Made by a program: the position numbers and the translations under genes. This document shows, in pieces, positions 16,744 to 26,306 of a DNA stretch of 64,000 nucleotides (positions are counted from its first letter, which is position 1; every line of letters starts with the position of its first letter). Under the pieces are notes generated by a model, which did not search any database, was not told the origin of the DNA, and was given only the letters and a program-made list of their open reading frames with translations. Origin of the DNA: Herbaspirillum sp. RV1423 (GTDB lineage: Bacteria > Pseudomonadota > Gammaproteobacteria > Burkholderiales > Burkholderiaceae_D); the NCBI RefSeq assembly GCF_000577615.1, contig NZ_CBXX010000023.1:1-64000 (forward strand), given 5' to 3'.

Positions 16744-17727
16744 ATGGCCGCGACCTTGCAAGTGGAGAATCTGCAGACGCATTTCTTTTCGCGCGGCGGC
16801 ATTGCGCGTGCGGTGGACGACGTGTCGTTCGCGGTCCAGCGCGGGGAGGTCATGGGTCTGGTGGGAGAATCCGGTTCCGGCAAATCCATGACCGGTTATT
16901 CCATCATGGGCCTGATCGACGAACCGGGGCAGGTAGTCGGCGGCCGCATCCTGCTCAACGGCAGGGATTTGCGCCTGCTGCCGGCAGAGGAAATGCGGAC
17001 GATCCGCGGCAATCGCATCGCCATGATCTTCCAGGATCCGATGATGACCTTGAATCCGGTCTTGCGCATCGATACGCAGATGATCGAAGCCGTGCGCGCG
17101 CATCAGGATGTCGGCAAGCACGCCGCGCTGGCGATGGCGCGCGATGCGCTGGTGCGCGTCGGCATCGCCGCACCGGACGAGCGGCTGCAAGCCTATCCGC
17201 ATCAATTCTCGGGCGGCATGCGCCAGCGCGTGGCGATTGCGATCGCCTTGCTCAACAAGCCGGACCTGATCATCTGCGATGAGCCGACCACCGCGCTCGA
17301 CGTCACGATCCAGGGGCAGATTCTGTTTGAAATGCAAAAGCTGTGCCGCGAGTCAGGCACGGCGCTGATCTGGATCACGCACGATCTTTCCGTCGTCGCC
17401 GGTCTTGCGGACACCGTCAGCGTCATGTATGCCGGCCGCATTGTCGAAAGCGGCGACGTCGCGCAAGTACTGATGCAGCCGCGTCATCCCTACACGCACG
17501 GCCTGATTGCCTCGGCGCCGTCGCGCAACCCGCCCGGACAGCCCCTGCGGCAAATCCCCGGCAGTACGCCGTCGCTGCTCACGCTGCCGTCCGGCTGTTC
17601 CTTCCGCGACCGCTGCGCGCGCGCCACCGGCGAGTGCGTGGAGACGCCGGAAACGCGCATCGTCGACGGCCGCGCCTTGCGTTGTTTTCATCCGATGACG
17701 GAAGCGCCTCCCGGAGGCGCAGCATAA
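16744..17727 (+). CDS. Dipeptide-type ABC transporter ATP-binding protein (DppD-like)
   Basis: A peptide-type ATPase of about 327 residues. Walker A GESGSGKS, signature FSGGMRQR, Walker B LIICDEPTTALDVTIQ and switch His WITHDL are intact. The C-terminal GCSFRDRCARATGEC carries the Cys cluster typical of Opp/Dpp ATPases. Two start codons lie 6 bp apart: ATG 16738 is only 3 bases from AGGAG, whereas ATG 16744 has 9-base spacing, so I chose 16744. The stop overlaps the next start by one base (TAATG). Confidence 0.92.
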   Translation: MAATLQVENLQTHFFSRGGIARAVDDVSFAVQRGEVMGLVGESGSGKSMTGYSIMGLIDEPGQVVGGRILLNGRDLRLLPAEEMRTIRGNRIAMIFQDPMMTLNPVLRIDTQMIEAVRAHQDVGKHAALAMARDALVRVGIAAPDERLQAYPHQFSGGMRQRVAIAIALLNKPDLIICDEPTTALDVTIQGQILFEMQKLCRESGTALIWITHDLSVVAGLADTVSVMYAGRIVESGDVAQVLMQPRHPYTHGLIASAPSRNPPGQPLRQIPGSTPSLLTLPSGCSFRDRCARATGECVETPETRIVDGRALRCFHPMTEAPPGGAA

Positions 17728-18764
17728 TGCAGAACGATATGCAGAAAGACAGCCACATGCAGCCATTGCTGGAATTGCGCGACGTTTCCAAACGCTTCAT
17801 CAAGCCGCTCGACAGCGCCGCCAAGACGGCGAATGTGTTTACCCGGCCGTTCGGCAAGGTCTTGCGCGAGGAAGTCGTGCAGGCCGTCGACGGCGTCAGT
17901 CTGTATATCAATGCAGGAGAAGTGGTCGGGCTGGTCGGCGAATCCGGTTGCGGTAAATCCACGTTGGCGCGCATGGCGGTAGGCCTGCACAGCCTGTCCG
18001 AAGGCCAACGCTTGTGGCGGGGAGAAGGCCTCGACGCGCTGTCGTCGCAGCAAAGGCGTACGCGGCAACTGGCGATCCAGATGATTTTCCAGGACCCTTA
18101 CGCTTCGCTCAATCCGCGCCTGCGCGTGGTCGACATCGTCGGCGAGGCGGCGGTCGTGCATGGCATGACGAACAGGCGCGAACAGCAGGATTATGTTGCC
18201 GGACTGCTGCAGCGCGTGGGCTTGAGCAGCGACATGCTGCGCCGTTTTCCGCATCAGTTCTCGGGCGGCCAGCGTGCGCGCGTCGGCATAGCGCGTGCGC
18301 TGGCGGTGAAGCCGGAGTTCCTAGTGTGCGACGAAGCGGTGGCGGCGCTCGATGTGTCGATCCAGGCGCAGGTCCTGAACCTGTTCATCAAGCTGCGCGA
18401 TGAACTCGACCTGACGTATCTGTTCATCAGCCATGACCTCGGCGTGGTGCGGCATATCTCGGACCGTGTGCTGATCATGTATCTCGGACGCGTGATCGAG
18501 TCGGCGTCCACCGCCACCATTTTCTCGCGTGCGAATCATCCCTACACGCAAGCCCTGCTGGCGTCGGCACCGAAGCTGGAAGTCGGCAAAGCGGTCTACC
18601 TTGCCGTCAAGGGGGAAATCCCTTCGCCGCTCAATCCGCCGTCGGGCTGCCATTTCCATCCGCGCTGTCCGCATGCCATGCCGCGCTGTTCGGCGGAAAA
18701 GCCGCTGCTCAGGGAAATCGCGCCGGGCCATATGTCGGCCTGTCACCTCAACGACCAGCAATAA
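17727..18764 (+). CDS. Dipeptide-type ABC transporter ATP-binding protein (DppF/OppF-like)
   Basis: A 345-residue OppF/DppF-type ATPase. Walker [10 protein letters not shown], signature FSGGQRARV and switch His FISHDL are intact. Walker B reads [14 protein letters not shown], where the family usually has DEPVSALD; the catalytic Glu is kept. [15 protein letters not shown] near the C-terminus is the peptide-transporter Cys cluster. ATG 17727 overlaps the previous stop by one base and has GGAGG 9 bases upstream. An insert between beta strands ([17 protein letters not shown]) is usual for OppF. No binding-protein gene accompanies the operon. Confidence 0.92.
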   Translation: MQNDMQKDSHMQPLLELRDVSKRFIKPLDSAAKTANVFTRPFGKVLREEVVQAVDGVSLYINAGEVVGLVGESGCGKSTLARMAVGLHSLSEGQRLWRGEGLDALSSQQRRTRQLAIQMIFQDPYASLNPRLRVVDIVGEAAVVHGMTNRREQQDYVAGLLQRVGLSSDMLRRFPHQFSGGQRARVGIARALAVKPEFLVCDEAVAALDVSIQAQVLNLFIKLRDELDLTYLFISHDLGVVRHISDRVLIMYLGRVIESASTATIFSRANHPYTQALLASAPKLEVGKAVYLAVKGEIPSPLNPPSGCHFHPRCPHAMPRCSAEKPLLREIAPGHMSACHLNDQQ

Positions 18765-18882
18765 GCGCCGCGGACAAAACGCCAGGCATCGATCCGGCGT
18801 CTTCCGCCGTCATCCGCAATTTTGTTCAATACGCCGTACGGAGCGCCGTCTAGCATCGTGACTTTTGCGATCATGGAGCGGC

Positions 18883-19524
18883 ATGAAAATGGTGTGGCAG
18901 GAATTTGCAATGCTGGCGGCGGCGCACTGGCTGGCGCTGATCAGCCCCGGTCCCGATTTCCTTTTGCTGTTGCGCAATGCGCTGCGCCACGGCCGCCGCA
19001 ACGGCGTCGGCACGAGTCTCGGCATTGCCTGCGCCAACGGCGCGTACATCGTCATGGCATTGGCGGGCTTCAGCCTGTTGCAGCGCAGTCCGTTCTGGCT
19101 GACGGCGATGAAGTTGCTGGCGGCGGCATACCTTGCTTATATCGGCTGGGCCTTCATGCGCGTCAGTCGTTCGCCGCGATCGCCGGCGCCGACAGGCGAA
19201 GCCGGCCTGGAACATGTGCGTGCAGGCTTCCTGGGCGGCTTCGTTGCCGGTTTTTTCTCCGGCGGACTCAATCCGAAGAACGGTCTGTTTTATCTCGGCC
19301 TCTTCACGCTGATGGTGAGTGCAGGCACCAGCATGGAAATCAGGATGCTGTACGGCCTGTGGATGTTTGCCGCGGTATTCGCCTGGGATGCGGGATTGGT
19401 GTTTGCGATATCCGATGCGCGCATCGCTGCGCATATCGAACGCCATTTCGCGCGCGCCGAATGGCTGGCCGGCGCGATTCTCCTGTTGGGCGGACTGGCG
19501 CTGGCGATTGCCGGCTTGTCTTAG
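18883..19524 (+). CDS. LysE family amino acid exporter
   Basis: A 213-residue LysE/RhtB-type translocator with about six transmembrane helices. LALISPGPDFLLLLRNALRHGRRNG is the family signature, and GGLNPKNGLFYLGLF is the conserved second motif (NPK). ATG 18883 has GGAG about 6 bases upstream; an upstream in-frame codon would add six residues without a ribosome site. It exports amino acids or related compounds across the inner membrane. Its 3' end overlaps the convergent AraC-family gene by 4 bp. Confidence 0.92.
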   Translation: MKMVWQEFAMLAAAHWLALISPGPDFLLLLRNALRHGRRNGVGTSLGIACANGAYIVMALAGFSLLQRSPFWLTAMKLLAAAYLAYIGWAFMRVSRSPRSPAPTGEAGLEHVRAGFLGGFVAGFFSGGLNPKNGLFYLGLFTLMVSAGTSMEIRMLYGLWMFAAVFAWDAGLVFAISDARIAAHIERHFARAEWLAGAILLLGGLALAIAGLS

Positions 19525-20354
19525 GAAACCAGTTGGTATTGCGCCGGCGTTGCCGCGACGCGCGACTTGAATATGCGGTGAAAATGACTCTGGTCGGCGA
19601 AACCGGTGCGATAGGCGACGTCGGCCAGCGGCAGGCCGCGCCTGAGGAAATCGCGCGCGAGGTTGATGCGCATGTCGAGCTGCAAGGCATGTGGCGTCAT
19701 GCCGAATTGCGCGCGGAACTGGCGTATGAGCTTGTAGCGGCCGATGCCGGCCAGTTGCGCCAGCATGTCCAGGCCGATCTTGTCGCAGCAATGGGCTCGC
19801 AGGTAGTCGCGCACCGGTTGCAGATCGGCAGTGTTGTTAGCGAGTCCGGTTGTCGCGTCGGCGGATTGCCATTCCGCGAACAATTCGCACAGCGAAGCGA
19901 TCAGCACGGTTTCCTTTTGCAGCGCGTCTTCCGCATTGTGCATGGCGGCGCTGATCTCATCCATCAGGGTGCAGGCCCGGGGTGAACGCATGACCTGCGA
20001 CGCCGGCAGGGCGCCGATGCCGCTTTCCTTCAGCAGCTTCAGCAGCCATGCCTCGTCGATATGAAACATCCGGTAACCCCAGCTTTCCCGGTTGACGGGA
20101 TTGCATGAGTGCACCTCGTTGGCGGCGATCAGCACCACATCGCCGGGCCGGATGTCCGTCTGCCGTTGCGGCAGCGAAAAGACGCTGGCGCCGGCGTCGA
20201 CGATGCCGATAGAAAAGGTAGGGTGCGTGTGCGGCGCATAGCAACTGACGCTGCCGACGGCGCGCCTGCCTTCGAAATACGGCAGGACGGGATCGCGCCA
20301 GAATTCGATGGTAGGCGCTACGGTGGGCAGGAGAGAAGATTGCCGGAATGACAT
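19521..20354 (-). CDS. AraC family transcriptional regulator
   Basis: A 277-residue AraC-type regulator. The N-terminal cupin ligand domain contains HTHPTFSIGIVDAG and PGDVVLIAANEVHSCNPV. The C-terminal domain has two helix-turn-helix motifs: LDMLAQLAGIGRYKLIRQFRAQFG and LADVAYRTGFADQSHFHRIFKS. This architecture is common among regulators paired with LysE exporters, which supports an amino-acid-responsive role. It is convergent with the LysE gene (4-bp overlap) and divergent from the molybdopterin oxidoreductase, so it could regulate either. Confidence 0.92.
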   Translation of the reverse strand: MSFRQSSLLPTVAPTIEFWRDPVLPYFEGRRAVGSVSCYAPHTHPTFSIGIVDAGASVFSLPQRQTDIRPGDVVLIAANEVHSCNPVNRESWGYRMFHIDEAWLLKLLKESGIGALPASQVMRSPRACTLMDEISAAMHNAEDALQKETVLIASLCELFAEWQSADATTGLANNTADLQPVRDYLRAHCCDKIGLDMLAQLAGIGRYKLIRQFRAQFGMTPHALQLDMRINLARDFLRRGLPLADVAYRTGFADQSHFHRIFKSRVAATPAQYQLVS

Positions 20355-20435
20355 CGGTAGCTTTATAAAGAATGAGGCATTTTAAGATAAAGTGACAGCT
20401 TGCCGCTCAATCCCACCGTCTGTTTCCTTATTGCC

Positions 20436-22541
20436 ATGAATTCTATCTCCGAATCTGTCATCGTCCGCGCCGCCTGTCCGCACGATTGCCCTGATACGTG
20501 CGCCTTGCTGGTCACCGTGAAGGACGGCGTCGCCACCGACGTGCGCGGCGATCCCGAGCATCCGACCACCGCCGGCGTGTTGTGCACCAAGGTATCGCGC
20601 TATACCGAGCGCACCTATCACAAGGATCGCCTGCTGCATCCGATGAAACGCGTCGGCAAGAAGGGCGAAGGCAAGTTCGAGCGCATCGGTTGGGACGAGG
20701 CGCTGGATACGATCGCCGCACGGCTTAAGGAAGTCGCGACACGCAATCCGCAAGCCATCCTGCCGTACAGTTACGCGGGCACCATGGGCCTGGTGCAGGG
20801 CGAGTCGATGGCGATGCGTTTCTTCAACCGCATCGGCGCTTCGCTGCTGGACCGCACGATCTGCGCCTCGGCCGGCGGCGCTGGCTACAAGTACACGCTC
20901 GGCACCCGCATCGGCGCGGATACCGAGCATGTGCAGGACGCCAAACTGATCATCATCTGGGGCGGCAATCCGATCGCCTCCAACCTGCATTTCTGGACCC
21001 GCGTACAGGAAGCCAAGCGCCGCGGCGCCAAGCTGATCGCCATCGATCCCTACCGTTCGCTGAGCGCCGACAAATGCCACCAGCACGTCGCGCTGCTGCC
21101 GGGCACCGATGCGGCGCTGGCGCTGGGCATGATGCATGTGTTGATCAACGAGAACTTGCTTGATGCCGACTACATCGCGCAGTACACGCTGGGCTTCGAT
21201 CAGTTGAAGCAGCGCGTGCAGGAGTGGCCGCCGCAACGCGTCGCCGAAGTCTGCGGCATCGGCGTCGAAGAGGTCGTCCAGCTTGCGCGTGAATACGGCA
21301 GCGCTGCCCGGCGCGGCGAGATCACCATGATTCGCGCCAACTACGGTTTGCAGCGCGTGCGCGGCGGCGGCATGGCGGTGCGCAATATCGCCTGCCTGCC
21401 GGCATTGGTCGGCGCATGGCGCCATGCCGGCGGCGGCTTGCAGATGTCGACTTCGGATTCTTTTCCGAAAAACGGCGCCTTCCTGCAGCGTCCGGATTTG
21501 ATGCTGCAGCATGGCGTGTCGCCGCGCACGATCAACATGAGCACCATCGGCGACGATTTGCTGCGCGAGTCGTCGGCGGGCTTCGGTCCGCGCGTGGAAG
21601 CGCTGATCGTCTACAATGCCAATCCGGTCGCGGTCGCGCCTGAGTCGGGCAAGGTGGCGCAGGCGTTTGCGCGCGAGGATTTGTTCACGGTGGTGCTGGA
21701 GCACTTCCAGACCGATACCGCCGACTATGCCGACATCCTGTTGCCGGCTACGACGCAACTGGAACACGTCGACGTGCATGCGACTTACGGTCATGTCTAC
21801 ATGATGGCCAACAACGCCGCGGTTGCGCCGCTCGGCGAAGCCAAACCGAACACCGAGATATTCCGCCTGCTGGCGGCGCGCATGGGTTTCGACGACGACT
21901 GCTTCAAGGACAGCGACGACGCCATCGCGGCGCAGGCCTTCGACCGCAACAACCCGCGCGCTGCCGACTACGACTGGGAGCGCCTCAAGCAGAAAGGCTG
22001 GCAGCGTTTGAACATGCCGGTTGCACCGTTTGCCGAAGGCGGTTTCGGTACCCCCTCGGGCAAATGCGAATTCTATTCCGCGCGCATGCTGGCCGACGGC
22101 CTCGATCCGCTGCCGACGTATATTCCGCCCTATGAATCGGTCGCCAGCAATGCCGTGCTCGCGGAAAAATATCCGCTGGCGATGATCTCGCCGCCGGCGC
22201 GCAATTTCCTCAACTCGTCTTTCGTGAACGTGCAGAGCCTGCGCGATACCGAAGGCGAACCGCATCTCGACATCCATCCGGACGACGCCGCCGCGCGCGG
22301 TATCGTCAGCGGATCGGCGGTGCGTATTTTCAATGATCGCGGCAGCATGATGGCCAAGGCGCGCGTGACGCCGAAAGCGCGCCCCGGTCTGGTGGTGGGT
22401 TTGTCGATCTGGTGGAAGAAGTTCTCCGGCGACGGCAAGAACGCTAACGAAGTGACCAGCCAGCGCCTGACCGACATGGGCAATGCACCGACGTTTTATG
22501 ATGTGCTGGTGCAGGTGGAAGCATGCGCGCAAAGCGCCTGA
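20436..22541 (+). CDS. Molybdopterin-dependent oxidoreductase with N-terminal 4Fe-4S domain
   Basis: A 701-residue DMSO-reductase-superfamily enzyme. Cys14, Cys18, Cys22 and Cys50 (ACPHDCPDTC, then GVLCTK) bind a 4Fe-4S cluster, and the molybdopterin domains follow (IIIWGGNPIASNLH, LPGTDAALALGMMH, NANPVAVAPESGK). The C-terminal dinucleotide-binding domain contains LISPPARNFLNSSF-like residues (MISPPARNFLNSSFVNV). There is no twin-arginine signal, so it is cytoplasmic. No partner subunit is adjacent, making this a single-subunit BisC/FdhF-like enzyme of unknown substrate. I chose ATG 20436 over a codon 12 residues upstream. It overlaps the next gene by 19 bp. Confidence 0.9.
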   Translation: MNSISESVIVRAACPHDCPDTCALLVTVKDGVATDVRGDPEHPTTAGVLCTKVSRYTERTYHKDRLLHPMKRVGKKGEGKFERIGWDEALDTIAARLKEVATRNPQAILPYSYAGTMGLVQGESMAMRFFNRIGASLLDRTICASAGGAGYKYTLGTRIGADTEHVQDAKLIIIWGGNPIASNLHFWTRVQEAKRRGAKLIAIDPYRSLSADKCHQHVALLPGTDAALALGMMHVLINENLLDADYIAQYTLGFDQLKQRVQEWPPQRVAEVCGIGVEEVVQLAREYGSAARRGEITMIRANYGLQRVRGGGMAVRNIACLPALVGAWRHAGGGLQMSTSDSFPKNGAFLQRPDLMLQHGVSPRTINMSTIGDDLLRESSAGFGPRVEALIVYNANPVAVAPESGKVAQAFAREDLFTVVLEHFQTDTADYADILLPATTQLEHVDVHATYGHVYMMANNAAVAPLGEAKPNTEIFRLLAARMGFDDDCFKDSDDAIAAQAFDRNNPRAADYDWERLKQKGWQRLNMPVAPFAEGGFGTPSGKCEFYSARMLADGLDPLPTYIPPYESVASNAVLAEKYPLAMISPPARNFLNSSFVNVQSLRDTEGEPHLDIHPDDAAARGIVSGSAVRIFNDRGSMMAKARVTPKARPGLVVGLSIWWKKFSGDGKNANEVTSQRLTDMGNAPTFYDVLVQVEACAQSA

Positions 22542-23614
22542 CGCAATCATCCCTCATGGCCGGGCTGGTCGCAACCAGCCTGCTGCTGGCCGGGTGTACG
22601 TCGCTGGGCTATTACACGCAGGCGGCGCACGGACAATTTTCATTGTTGGCGCAGGCCAAGCCGATTGATGATTGGCTGGCCGATCCGCAGACGCCGGAAC
22701 GCCTGCGCGCCAAGCTGCAAACCGTGCGTGAAATCCGCCGTTTCGCGGTTGAACAATTATCCCTTCCCGACAATGGCAGTTACAAGAGCTATGCGCAATT
22801 GCAGCGCCCCTTCGTGGTATGGAACGTGGTGGCGGCGCCGTCTCTATCGCTGACGGCGCGGCAGTGGTGTTTTCCGATCGCCGGCTGCGTCGACTATCGC
22901 GGTTATTACAGCCAGCAGGATGCGCAGCAATATGCCGACGGCCTGGTCAGGGACGGCTACGATGTCCAGGTGCTTGGCGTGCCGGCGTATTCGACGCTGG
23001 GCTGGTTCAACGATCCGGTCATGTCGACCTTCATCAACTATCCCGACGGCGAGCTGGCGCGCCTGATCTTTCATGAGCTGGCGCATCAGACGGTGTACGT
23101 CAAAGGCGATTCGCAATTCAACGAATCGTATGCAACCACGGTGGAAGAACTTGGCCTGGAGCGGTGGCTGCAGGCGCGGCATGACGACAAGCTCAGCGTG
23201 GCGTACAAGGTCTTTGCCGGGCGCAAGCAGGATTTTCTTGAACTCTTGCTGAAATACCGGTCCCAGTTGGAGGCCGATTACGAGAGCGATGCCAGCGACG
23301 CCGACAAACTGCAACGCAAAGCCGCGATCTTCGATGCATTGCGTGCCGAGTATCAGCAACTCAAAGCGCGCTGGGGCGGCTTCACAGGATACGACCGCTG
23401 GTTTGCAATGCCTTTGTCGAATGCGCATCTGGCGCTGGTCGGCACGTATCACGACCGGGTACCGGCGTTCCGCGCGCTGTTCCGCCAGGGCCGGGGTTTT
23501 GCCGATTTCTTCGAACGCGTCAAGGCATTGGCGGCGCTGGACAAGAAGCCGCGCGAGGAGCAACTGGACCGTCTGCAATCGGCGCAGTCGATACAATCGG
23601 CAGCGGCAAAATGA
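22523..23614 (+). CDS. Predicted zinc aminopeptidase lipoprotein (COG4324-type)
   Basis: A 363-residue predicted lipoprotein: the signal region ends in LLLAGC, followed by TSLGYYTQAAHGQ, which opens this aminopeptidase family. The metalloprotease motif HELAHQ begins near residue 184 and a downstream Glu lies in NESYATTVEE. A conserved FPIAGCVDYRGYYS segment precedes it. It probably acts in the periplasm anchored to a membrane. It overlaps the oxidoreductase gene by 19 bp, so the two are likely co-transcribed although no functional link is obvious. Confidence 0.88.
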   Translation: MRAKRLTQSSLMAGLVATSLLLAGCTSLGYYTQAAHGQFSLLAQAKPIDDWLADPQTPERLRAKLQTVREIRRFAVEQLSLPDNGSYKSYAQLQRPFVVWNVVAAPSLSLTARQWCFPIAGCVDYRGYYSQQDAQQYADGLVRDGYDVQVLGVPAYSTLGWFNDPVMSTFINYPDGELARLIFHELAHQTVYVKGDSQFNESYATTVEELGLERWLQARHDDKLSVAYKVFAGRKQDFLELLLKYRSQLEADYESDASDADKLQRKAAIFDALRAEYQQLKARWGGFTGYDRWFAMPLSNAHLALVGTYHDRVPAFRALFRQGRGFADFFERVKALAALDKKPREEQLDRLQSAQSIQSAAAK

Positions 23615-23904
23615 GAAGGGTGGCGGCACCGATTTGGCAACAACGAGGTTTGTTGCTAAATTGACATTTTTTCATTAAAAGTTGCCGTTTTGGAAAAGAT
23701 GGAGCAAGGTATGATCCGGCTCAGCGATTCCCTGCCGGAAATAAGAAATTTTCTTAAATCTTTGCAAAATACTTGCCCTTAATCTGATTGGTGGATAGCA
23801 TCTGCAATAAATAAAAACACAACCGTGCTTTTTTTTTGCAGTGCGCGCCCAAGCCGTGGGAAATAACCCGGCAGCCGCTCTGAACCGGAGACAAAAGGAA
23901 CAAT

Positions 23905-25587
23905 ATGGATAAATTCTGGCTTGCATCTTATCCCGCAGGCGTCCCCGCCGACATCGACCCGAACCGCTACCAGTCGTTGGTGCAGTTGATCGACGAAGCT
24001 TTCATCAAGTATGCCGACCGCAAAGCCTATGTCTGCATGGGCAAGTACCTGAGCTACGGCGAACTGGATCGGCTGTCCAACGCGCTGGGCGCCTGGCTGC
24101 AAAGCACGGGCCTGAAGAAGGGCGCGCGCGTGGCCATCATGATGCCCAATGTGCTGCAATATCCGATCGCCATCGCCGCCATCCTGCGCGCCGGCTACAC
24201 TGCGGTGAACGTCAATCCGCTGTACACCCCGCGCGAACTCGAGCATCAATTGAAAGACTCCGGCGCCGAAGCGATCTTCGTGCTGGAAAACTTCGCCTGC
24301 ACGCTGGCCAAGGTGATCGCCAACACCAGCGTCAAGCATGTTGTGGTCGCGAACATGGGCGAATTGCTGGGCGGGCTCAAGGGCGCCATCGTCAATTTCG
24401 TCGTGCGCCGCGTCAAGAAACTGGTGCCGCCGTTTTCGCTGCCGCAGGCCATCGCCTTCAAAAAAGCGCTGGCGCTGGGTGCAGGCAAGAAGCCGGTACC
24501 GGTCGTGGTCGGCCATAACGATATCGCCTTCCTGCAATACACCGGCGGCACCACCGGCATCGCCAAGGGGGCGGTGCTGACGCATCGCAACCTGGTCGCC
24601 AATGTGCTGCAGGCGGAAGAATGGCTGATGCCGGCCTTGAAGCAGGGTGCCAAGCTGGATCAACTGGTGTTCATCTGCGCGCTGCCGCTGTATCACATCT
24701 TTGCGCTGACGGTCTGCAATATGCTGGGCACGCGCGAAGGCGCGCTTAATGTGCTGATCCCCAATCCGCGCGATATTCACGGCTTCATCAAGGAACTCGC
24801 CAAATACAAGGTCAACACCTTCCCGGCCGTCAATACCTTGTACAACGCGCTGCTGAATCATCCCGATTTCGCCAAGCTGGATTTCTCCGGTTATCGCTGC
24901 TGCGTCGGCGGCGGCATGGCGGTGCAAAAGGCGGTGGCGGACAAGTGGAAGAAAGTCACGGGCTGCGCCATCATCGAAGGTTACGGCTTGTCCGAAACAT
25001 CGCCGATCGCCAGCGCCAACCCTTGCACCATCAGCGAATACACCGGCACCATCGGCTTGCCGCTGCCGTCCACCGACATCCAGATCCTGGACGACGACGG
25101 CAACCCGGTACCGCTCGGCCAGCCGGGCGAAATCGCCATCCGCGGTCCGCAAGTCATGGCCGGTTACTGGAATCGTCCTGATGAAACCGAGAAGGTCATG
25201 ACGCCGGATGGTTTCTTCAAATCGGGCGACGTCGGCATCATGGACGAGCGCGGCTACACCCGCATCGTCGATCGCAAGAAAGACATGATCCTGGTGTCGG
25301 GCTTCAACGTCTATCCGAACGAAATCGAAGGCGTGGTCGCTGCGCACCCGGGCGTGCTGGAATGCGCCTGCGTCGGCGTGGCGGACGAACACACCGGCGA
25401 AGCGGTCAAGCTGTTCGTGGTGCGCAAGGACAAGTCGCTGACCGCCGAGCAATTGATGGCGTATTGCAAGGAACAGTTCACCGGCTACAAGAAGCCGAAG
25501 TACATCGAGTTCCGCGATGAACTGCCCAAGACCAATGTCGGCAAGATCCTGCGCCGCGAATTGCGCGACGAGAAGAAAGCCGCCTGA
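23905..25587 (+). CDS. fadD: Long-chain fatty-acid--CoA ligase
   Basis: A 560-residue AMP-forming acyl-CoA synthetase of usual FadD length. The P-loop YTGGTTGIAKGAVLTHRN (near residue 212), EGYGLSETSP (near 358) and the C-terminal hinge IVDRKKDMILVSGFNVYPNEIE with the catalytic Lys in TNVGKILRREL are all intact. It activates fatty acids for beta-oxidation at the inner membrane. ATG 23905 has AAAGGAAC upstream. A 290-bp AT-rich leader precedes it, and a strong bidirectional terminator follows. Confidence 0.95.
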   Translation: MDKFWLASYPAGVPADIDPNRYQSLVQLIDEAFIKYADRKAYVCMGKYLSYGELDRLSNALGAWLQSTGLKKGARVAIMMPNVLQYPIAIAAILRAGYTAVNVNPLYTPRELEHQLKDSGAEAIFVLENFACTLAKVIANTSVKHVVVANMGELLGGLKGAIVNFVVRRVKKLVPPFSLPQAIAFKKALALGAGKKPVPVVVGHNDIAFLQYTGGTTGIAKGAVLTHRNLVANVLQAEEWLMPALKQGAKLDQLVFICALPLYHIFALTVCNMLGTREGALNVLIPNPRDIHGFIKELAKYKVNTFPAVNTLYNALLNHPDFAKLDFSGYRCCVGGGMAVQKAVADKWKKVTGCAIIEGYGLSETSPIASANPCTISEYTGTIGLPLPSTDIQILDDDGNPVPLGQPGEIAIRGPQVMAGYWNRPDETEKVMTPDGFFKSGDVGIMDERGYTRIVDRKKDMILVSGFNVYPNEIEGVVAAHPGVLECACVGVADEHTGEAVKLFVVRKDKSLTAEQLMAYCKEQFTGYKKPKYIEFRDELPKTNVGKILRRELRDEKKAA

Positions 25588-25597
25588 TTCTTCCGAT

Positions 25598-25644
25598 CCG
25601 GCCATAAAAAACGCGACCCTGAAAGTCGCGTTTTTTATGGCCGG
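25598..25644. terminator. Bidirectional intrinsic terminator between fadD and dgoA
   Basis: Perfect 20-bp arms (25598-25617 and 25625-25644) enclose a 7-base loop. The arms hold ACGCGAC / GTCGCGT with A- and T-runs, so the hairpin ends in a T-run on both strands. It serves the convergent fadD and dgoA genes. Confidence 0.93.
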
Positions 25645-25666
25645 AAGATGCGACTGAGGTTTGTTT

Positions 25667-26284
25667 TCAGGTTTGCTTCCAGGCGCTGACGAAGGCGTCG
25701 GCATTCTGTCTGACTTGTGCCGCAGTCATGCCGGGTTTGTATAGCGCCGAGCCAAGACCGAAAGCCGATGCGCCGGCGGCGGTGAATTCCTTCAAGCTGG
25801 CCGGCGTGATGCCGCCGACCGGCGCCAGCACCACGCCGGCAGGAATGACGGCGCGCCAGGCCTTGACCACAGCCGGGCCGAGTTGCTCCGCCGGGAACAT
25901 CTTGAGGATATCCGCGCCTGCCGCGAGCGCGGCGAACGCTTCGGTGACGGTCGCCACGCCCGGCGCGCTGGCCAGGCCGGCTGCGGTGGCGGCACGGATT
26001 ACTTCGGGATCGCTGTGCGGCATGACGATCAACTGTCCTTCCGCATCTTTCACCTGCAGCACCTGTTCAGGCGACAGCACCGTACCGGCACCGACCATGC
26101 AGTTGGCGGGCAGGACGCTACGCAACACGCGGATGCTTTCAAAGGGCTCGGGCGAGTTGAGCGGGACTTCGATGATGCGAAAGCCAGCCTCGTACAAGAC
26201 CGTGCCGACGGCTTCGACTTCGTCGGGACGGATGCCGCGCAGGATCGCGATCAGTCCGCATTGTTTCAGTGATTCCTTGAGCAT
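25667..26284 (-). CDS. dgoA: 2-dehydro-3-deoxy-6-phosphogalactonate aldolase
   Basis: A 205-residue class I aldolase of the KDPG/KDPGal family. AILRGIRPDE near the start, the Glu in IIEVPLNSPEP, and the Schiff-base Lys in DILKMFPAEQLG are visible, with APVGGITPASL as the phosphate-binding loop. It splits 2-keto-3-deoxy-6-phosphogalactonate to pyruvate and glyceraldehyde 3-phosphate, the last step of the DeLey-Doudoroff pathway. It follows dgoK by 22 bp on the same strand. A galactonate dehydratase is not in the window. Confidence 0.92.
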   Translation of the reverse strand: MLKESLKQCGLIAILRGIRPDEVEAVGTVLYEAGFRIIEVPLNSPEPFESIRVLRSVLPANCMVGAGTVLSPEQVLQVKDAEGQLIVMPHSDPEVIRAATAAGLASAPGVATVTEAFAALAAGADILKMFPAEQLGPAVVKAWRAVIPAGVVLAPVGGITPASLKEFTAAGASAFGLGSALYKPGMTAAQVRQNADAFVSAWKQT

Positions 26285-26306
26285 GGCGTTTCTCCAGTGG
26301 TGCCGC

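Noticed and set aside
17727-18764. Loss of function in the OppF-like ATPase because Walker B reads DEAVAALD
   Set aside because: The catalytic Glu and all other motifs are intact; Pro-to-Ala and Ser-to-Ala changes here are tolerated variants.
20382-22550. 722-codon open frame antisense to the molybdopterin oxidoreductase gene
   Set aside because: It lies exactly opposite a gene with clear motifs; its composition (His, Arg, Asp, Gln rich) is the usual product of reading GC-rich codons on the other strand.
23779-25704. 641-codon frame antisense to fadD
   Set aside because: fadD motifs are intact and the antisense frame crosses the bidirectional terminator and the end of dgoA.
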